The translations under genes and the position numbers were made by a program. Below, piece after piece: positions 15,453 through 18,098 of a DNA stretch of 18,098 bases (the first letter of the stretch is position 1; the number at the start of each line of letters is the position of its first letter). The DNA is from Chloroflexota bacterium (GTDB lineage Bacteria > Chloroflexota > Anaerolineae > Aggregatilineales > Phototrophicaceae). The notes under the pieces were generated by a model. It worked only from the letters and a program-made list of their open reading frames with translations. It made no database searches and was not told where the DNA came from. The stretch is taken from assembly GCA_023430545.1 (NCBI GenBank), contig JAEZAF010000050.1, forward strand, positions 1 through 18,098. The letters are read 5' to 3'.

Positions 15453-16655
15453 ATGAAAGCTCGATCTCTGAGAAATCTCACTACCCTGATCCTGCTGCTG
15501 ACGATCGCAGGGGCAGCTGCCGCACAGACTGTGCTGCCTGCAACTGAATCACGCAGCCGGTATCCGGATTATGCCAATACCTATGTCAACGACTTTGCTG
15601 GTCTTATTGGCGCGGAAGTAGAAGCCGATATGACTGGCATTTTGCAGGATCTGCGCGACACCGCCGGTGTTGAGGCGACCGTGGTCACGATTGACTCGTA
15701 TCGGGATTATGACACAGACGACCGTACCTTCGAGGAATTTGCGACATCGCTGTTTAATGCATGGGGTGTCGGGGATGCAGACTCGGACGGCGTCATGATC
15801 CTGATGGGCGTTGATGATCGCAAAATCCGCGTCGAAGTCGGCGTGAGCTATGAGCGCACTCTGAACGACGATATGCAGGAGGTGATCGATGAATATGCAC
15901 TGCCGCGTTTTCGCGCTGGTGATTACGAGGCAGGGATCTACGATACGCTGATTCAGGTGGCGGACGTGATCAAGGTCGAGAAGGGTGTTTTTGAAAGCTC
16001 GACTTCATCGAATGGGGTGGGCGTTCTCGCGACATCGCGCCCACGTGCGACACAGTCGGTCTCTGCAGTGGGGACCGCCTCTGACAACGACAGTAATCAG
16101 GGGATTTCTGCCTCTACGCCGCTGGCTCTGGGCGGCCTGGCGGCGCTGGCGGGTGGTGGCTTTCTGGGCATCAGGCGCATTCTGCGGATGCGTCCGCGTA
16201 AATGCCCAAGCTGCGGGACGACCATGCATCGGCTGGACGAATACACCGATGATGAATTCCTGACCGACGGCCAGCGGGCGGAAGAAGGTGTCGGTTCGGT
16301 CGATTATGATGTCTGGAAGTGCGACGACTGCGGCACGCATCAGATCTTCGACTATTACGGGCTGAGCTTTTACTCGCACTGCCCGAACTGCAATTATAAA
16401 ACCCTCAGCCGTGATTCGCGCCTGATTGACTCCGCGACCTGCTACTCCACTGGTCTGCGAGAGGCGAGTGAGCGCTGCGCCAACTGCCGTTACGAAAACA
16501 CATGGGAAGAAGTGATCCCCATGCGTGACTGTAATGATAACAACAGTTCATCTTCAGGCTTCAGTTCGTCGAGTTCGTCGTCATCATCCTCATCGTCGAG
16601 TGGTTCGTTTGGCGGTGGACGCTCATCAGGCGGCGGAGCCAGCGGAAGCTGGTGA
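15453..16655 (+). CDS. TPM-domain membrane protein with zinc-ribbon-like C-terminal region
   Basis: I chose ATG 15453, giving 400 aa; an in-frame TTG at 15426 would put nine polar residues before the signal peptide. Residues 1-24 are a signal peptide (hydrophobic core then AAAA-Q). Residues about 43-172 form a TPM domain (Psb32/YgcG type) with VNDFAGLI, DSDGVMILMGVDDRKIRVEVG and RFRAGDYEAGI hallmarks. A TM helix lies at about 222-243. Then come four CxxC pairs (C251/C254, C290/C293, C310/C313, C342/C345) with the GSVDYDVWKCDDC segment, consistent with tandem zinc ribbons on the cytoplasmic side. The tail is a poly-Ser run followed by GGGASGSW, the usual ending of this family. TPM proteins are linked to membrane quality control and phosphatase-like activity; the exact role here is unknown. 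Confidence 0.93.
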   Translation: MKARSLRNLTTLILLLTIAGAAAAQTVLPATESRSRYPDYANTYVNDFAGLIGAEVEADMTGILQDLRDTAGVEATVVTIDSYRDYDTDDRTFEEFATSLFNAWGVGDADSDGVMILMGVDDRKIRVEVGVSYERTLNDDMQEVIDEYALPRFRAGDYEAGIYDTLIQVADVIKVEKGVFESSTSSNGVGVLATSRPRATQSVSAVGTASDNDSNQGISASTPLALGGLAALAGGGFLGIRRILRMRPRKCPSCGTTMHRLDEYTDDEFLTDGQRAEEGVGSVDYDVWKCDDCGTHQIFDYYGLSFYSHCPNCNYKTLSRDSRLIDSATCYSTGLREASERCANCRYENTWEEVIPMRDCNDNNSSSSGFSSSSSSSSSSSSSGSFGGGRSSGGGASGSW

Positions 16656-16673
16656 TCCTTTAGCATGAAATAA

Positions 16674-16707
16674 AAACGGCGAGGCTGATCGATCAGTCTC
16701 GCCGTTT
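16674..16707. terminator. Bidirectional hairpin terminator between convergent genes
   Basis: The arms AAACGGCGAGGCTGATC (16674-16690) and GATCAGTCTCGCCGTTT (16691-16707) pair along almost their full length with one G-U wobble, leaving a loop of about 4 nt. On the plus strand the stem is followed by TTTCTGTTT, and on the minus strand by TTTTTA. It can therefore end both the TPM gene (stop 19 nt upstream) and the oxidoreductase gene (stop at 16725). Confidence 0.93.
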
Positions 16708-16724
16708 CTGTTTATCAGATGATG

Positions 16725-18098
16725 CTACTGGATCAGCTTCGCTCGAAGTTCTTCGACGCGCTGCTGATACTGCTCGACATTGCGCAGTTTGATGTCTTCG
16801 TAACCGCGCACGATGTCTGGCAGCGAGGCCAGTTCGACCACAGTGTCGTAGGTTTCCGGCGAGAGCGCGGTGAGGCTCTGCTGAATGAGGTCACGATACT
16901 GCTGAATCAGGTCGCGCTCCACTCGGCGGACCTTCGCATAGCCGAAGATGTCCAGCGGCGTACCACGCAGGCCTTTCATGCGAGTCAGCATCCGGTAACC
17001 GTTATCGAACCAGCTTCCGAGCGCCAGTTTCTTCTTCATACCGAGGGTACGCAGGATCGGCGGGTGCAGCATATAACGCACCTGCGCGTTTTCGCCAAAC
17101 TGCGCTGTGATCTCGCGGTCCAGTTCCTGCTTCAGATGCAGACGCGCGACTTCATACTCGTCCTTGTAGGCCATCAGTTTGAAGAGATACCGTGCGACCG
17201 CTTCACTCAGGCGGGTGATGCCGGGGCAGACGGTCTGTTCGCGGATATATGCACTGCGCACCATGTCCACGTAGGATGCAGCGTAGGCGGTGTTCTGGTA
17301 CTCGATCAGTTCCGGCACGCGGATCTCAAGCAGATGCTGTAATTCACTGCCATCAGGTGCGCCGACGCGGTTGATCAGGGCGGCGGCTTCCGGTGTAATC
17401 TCTGGCTTAATCTCGAGAGCACCCGTGCGTTTCGGCTTGAGAGCCACGACAAAGTCCGGCTCCAGCACGATCTTACGGCCAACACGGAAGGCGTTCAGAT
17501 TGGCTTTGACCGCGACGCCGTTCAGCTCGATGGCCTTTTCAATTGCGGCAGCGCTGACCGGGATCAGGCCGCGCTGATAAGCCGCACCGATCACCATCAT
17601 ATTGGCGGGCATGTGCGATCCGAACAGCATCTCGCTCAGGCCGATGGCATCAAAGTAGACGTTGTCAGCGGCGCGGGTATGTTCTTCAACGACCCGGATC
17701 AGCGGGTGCATGCCCGGATAACGGACAGCGGTACTCGCCACCATGCCGCCGGTCGGGATCTCACTGGTGGAGACAATCGCAACGGTGCGGTTGGGGTCGG
17801 TGTGCGCCAGATTTTTGAAGTTGGTCGCGCCAAGCAGATCGAAGGCCAGATAGCAGTCGGCAGAGCGTAGGGAGATCTGATTCGCGCCTTCATCCGGTTG
17901 ATCGAGGATCTTCAGGTGCGAGACAACCGGGCCGCCTTTCTGGCTCATGCCCGTCTGATCCAGACTGGTGACGTACTTGCCGTCGATGACCGCCGCCGTA
18001 GCGACGATCTGGTTGGTGGTCACAACGCCGGTGCCGCCGATGCCGACCATATAGATATTGGCGACGCGGTCGGTGACATAACGCGGTTCCGGCAGTGC
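16725..18098 (-). CDS. Indolepyruvate:ferredoxin oxidoreductase-type enzyme, C-terminal part
   Basis: The frame is open to the right edge, giving 457 residues. The ATG at 18050 is internal, because 16 codons upstream (ALPEPRYVTDRVANIY) continue the frame. The first about 190 residues form the gamma-type pyruvate/ketoisovalerate oxidoreductase domain: GIGGTGVVTTNQIVA is the glycine loop, followed by DQTGMSQKGGPVVSHL. The C-terminal about 200 residues (TAYAASYVDMVRSAY..., LFKLMAYKDEYEVARL...) match my memory of the DUF6537 domain that ends the long fused indolepyruvate:ferredoxin oxidoreductases. These oxidatively decarboxylate aryl- or branched 2-oxoacids to acyl-CoA and pass electrons to ferredoxin. 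The thiamine-diphosphate domains and iron-sulfur sites would be in the missing N-terminal two-thirds. It is convergent with the TPM gene and probably unrelated to the membrane genes. Confidence 0.93.
   Translation of the reverse strand, partial: ALPEPRYVTDRVANIYMVGIGGTGVVTTNQIVATAAVIDGKYVTSLDQTGMSQKGGPVVSHLKILDQPDEGANQISLRSADCYLAFDLLGATNFKNLAHTDPNRTVAIVSTSEIPTGGMVASTAVRYPGMHPLIRVVEEHTRAADNVYFDAIGLSEMLFGSHMPANMMVIGAAYQRGLIPVSAAAIEKAIELNGVAVKANLNAFRVGRKIVLEPDFVVALKPKRTGALEIKPEITPEAAALINRVGAPDGSELQHLLEIRVPELIEYQNTAYAASYVDMVRSAYIREQTVCPGITRLSEAVARYLFKLMAYKDEYEVARLHLKQELDREITAQFGENAQVRYMLHPPILRTLGMKKKLALGSWFDNGYRMLTRMKGLRGTPLDIFGYAKVRRVERDLIQQYRDLIQQSLTALSPETYDTVVELASLPDIVRGYEDIKLRNVEQYQQRVEELRAKLIQ

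Overview
The window looks like chromosomal DNA of a Chloroflexota bacterium, probably Anaerolineae-like. This is inference from gene content: a glutamate-mutase-L-type ATPase without mutase genes, single-pass proteins with Thr/Pro/Glu-rich linkers, a Yip1/MacB/CARDB transporter cluster, and a large fused indolepyruvate:ferredoxin oxidoreductase. The DNA is moderately GC-rich and densely coding. I see no rRNA, tRNA, CRISPR array, insertion sequence or phage gene.

Left block (1-9528, minus strand, transcribed right to left): a tight run of eight genes. In order of transcription they are a 94-aa soluble protein (9528-9244), a 253-aa two-TM protein (9177-8416), a ~6-TM protein (8411-7767), a 1137-aa protein with a ~600-residue acidic tail, two TM helices, an external domain and an SH3b domain (7750-4337), a second ~6-TM protein (4340-3666), a 637-aa MutL-like ASKHA ATPase (3661-1748), a 360-aa protein with a sandwich-hybrid-like segment and a KOW-like C-terminus (1764-682), and the start of another acidic-tail/TM/Pro-Thr-rich protein (614 to beyond the left edge). 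Gaps are tiny or negative (ATGA overlap at 4340/4337, 17-bp overlap at 1764/1748, a Shine-Dalgarno overlapping the previous stop at 3666). This is the best candidate for an undescribed system: a membrane assembly with an actin-fold ATPase and cytoplasmic acidic adaptor tails.

Middle (9529-9874): a 346-bp divergent intergenic region with candidate promoters for both sides and a cluster of CACGGAT-type repeats that may be a regulator site.

Right block (9875-15342, plus strand): a Yip1-like membrane protein, a MacB/LolD-type ABC ATPase, a 705-aa exported protein with a TIG-like and four CARDB-like domains, and a MacB/FtsX-type permease. The first three overlap end to end, and the permease follows after 20 bp with its own Shine-Dalgarno. 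After a 110-bp gap comes a TPM-domain protein with a TM helix, four CxxC pairs and a Ser/Gly tail (15453-16655). A strong hairpin terminator at 16674-16707 serves both this gene and the convergent gene on the other side. That gene is the C-terminal part of an indolepyruvate:ferredoxin oxidoreductase-type enzyme and runs off the right edge (16725-18098, minus).

The main limit is that all family assignments come from reading motifs, with no database search.
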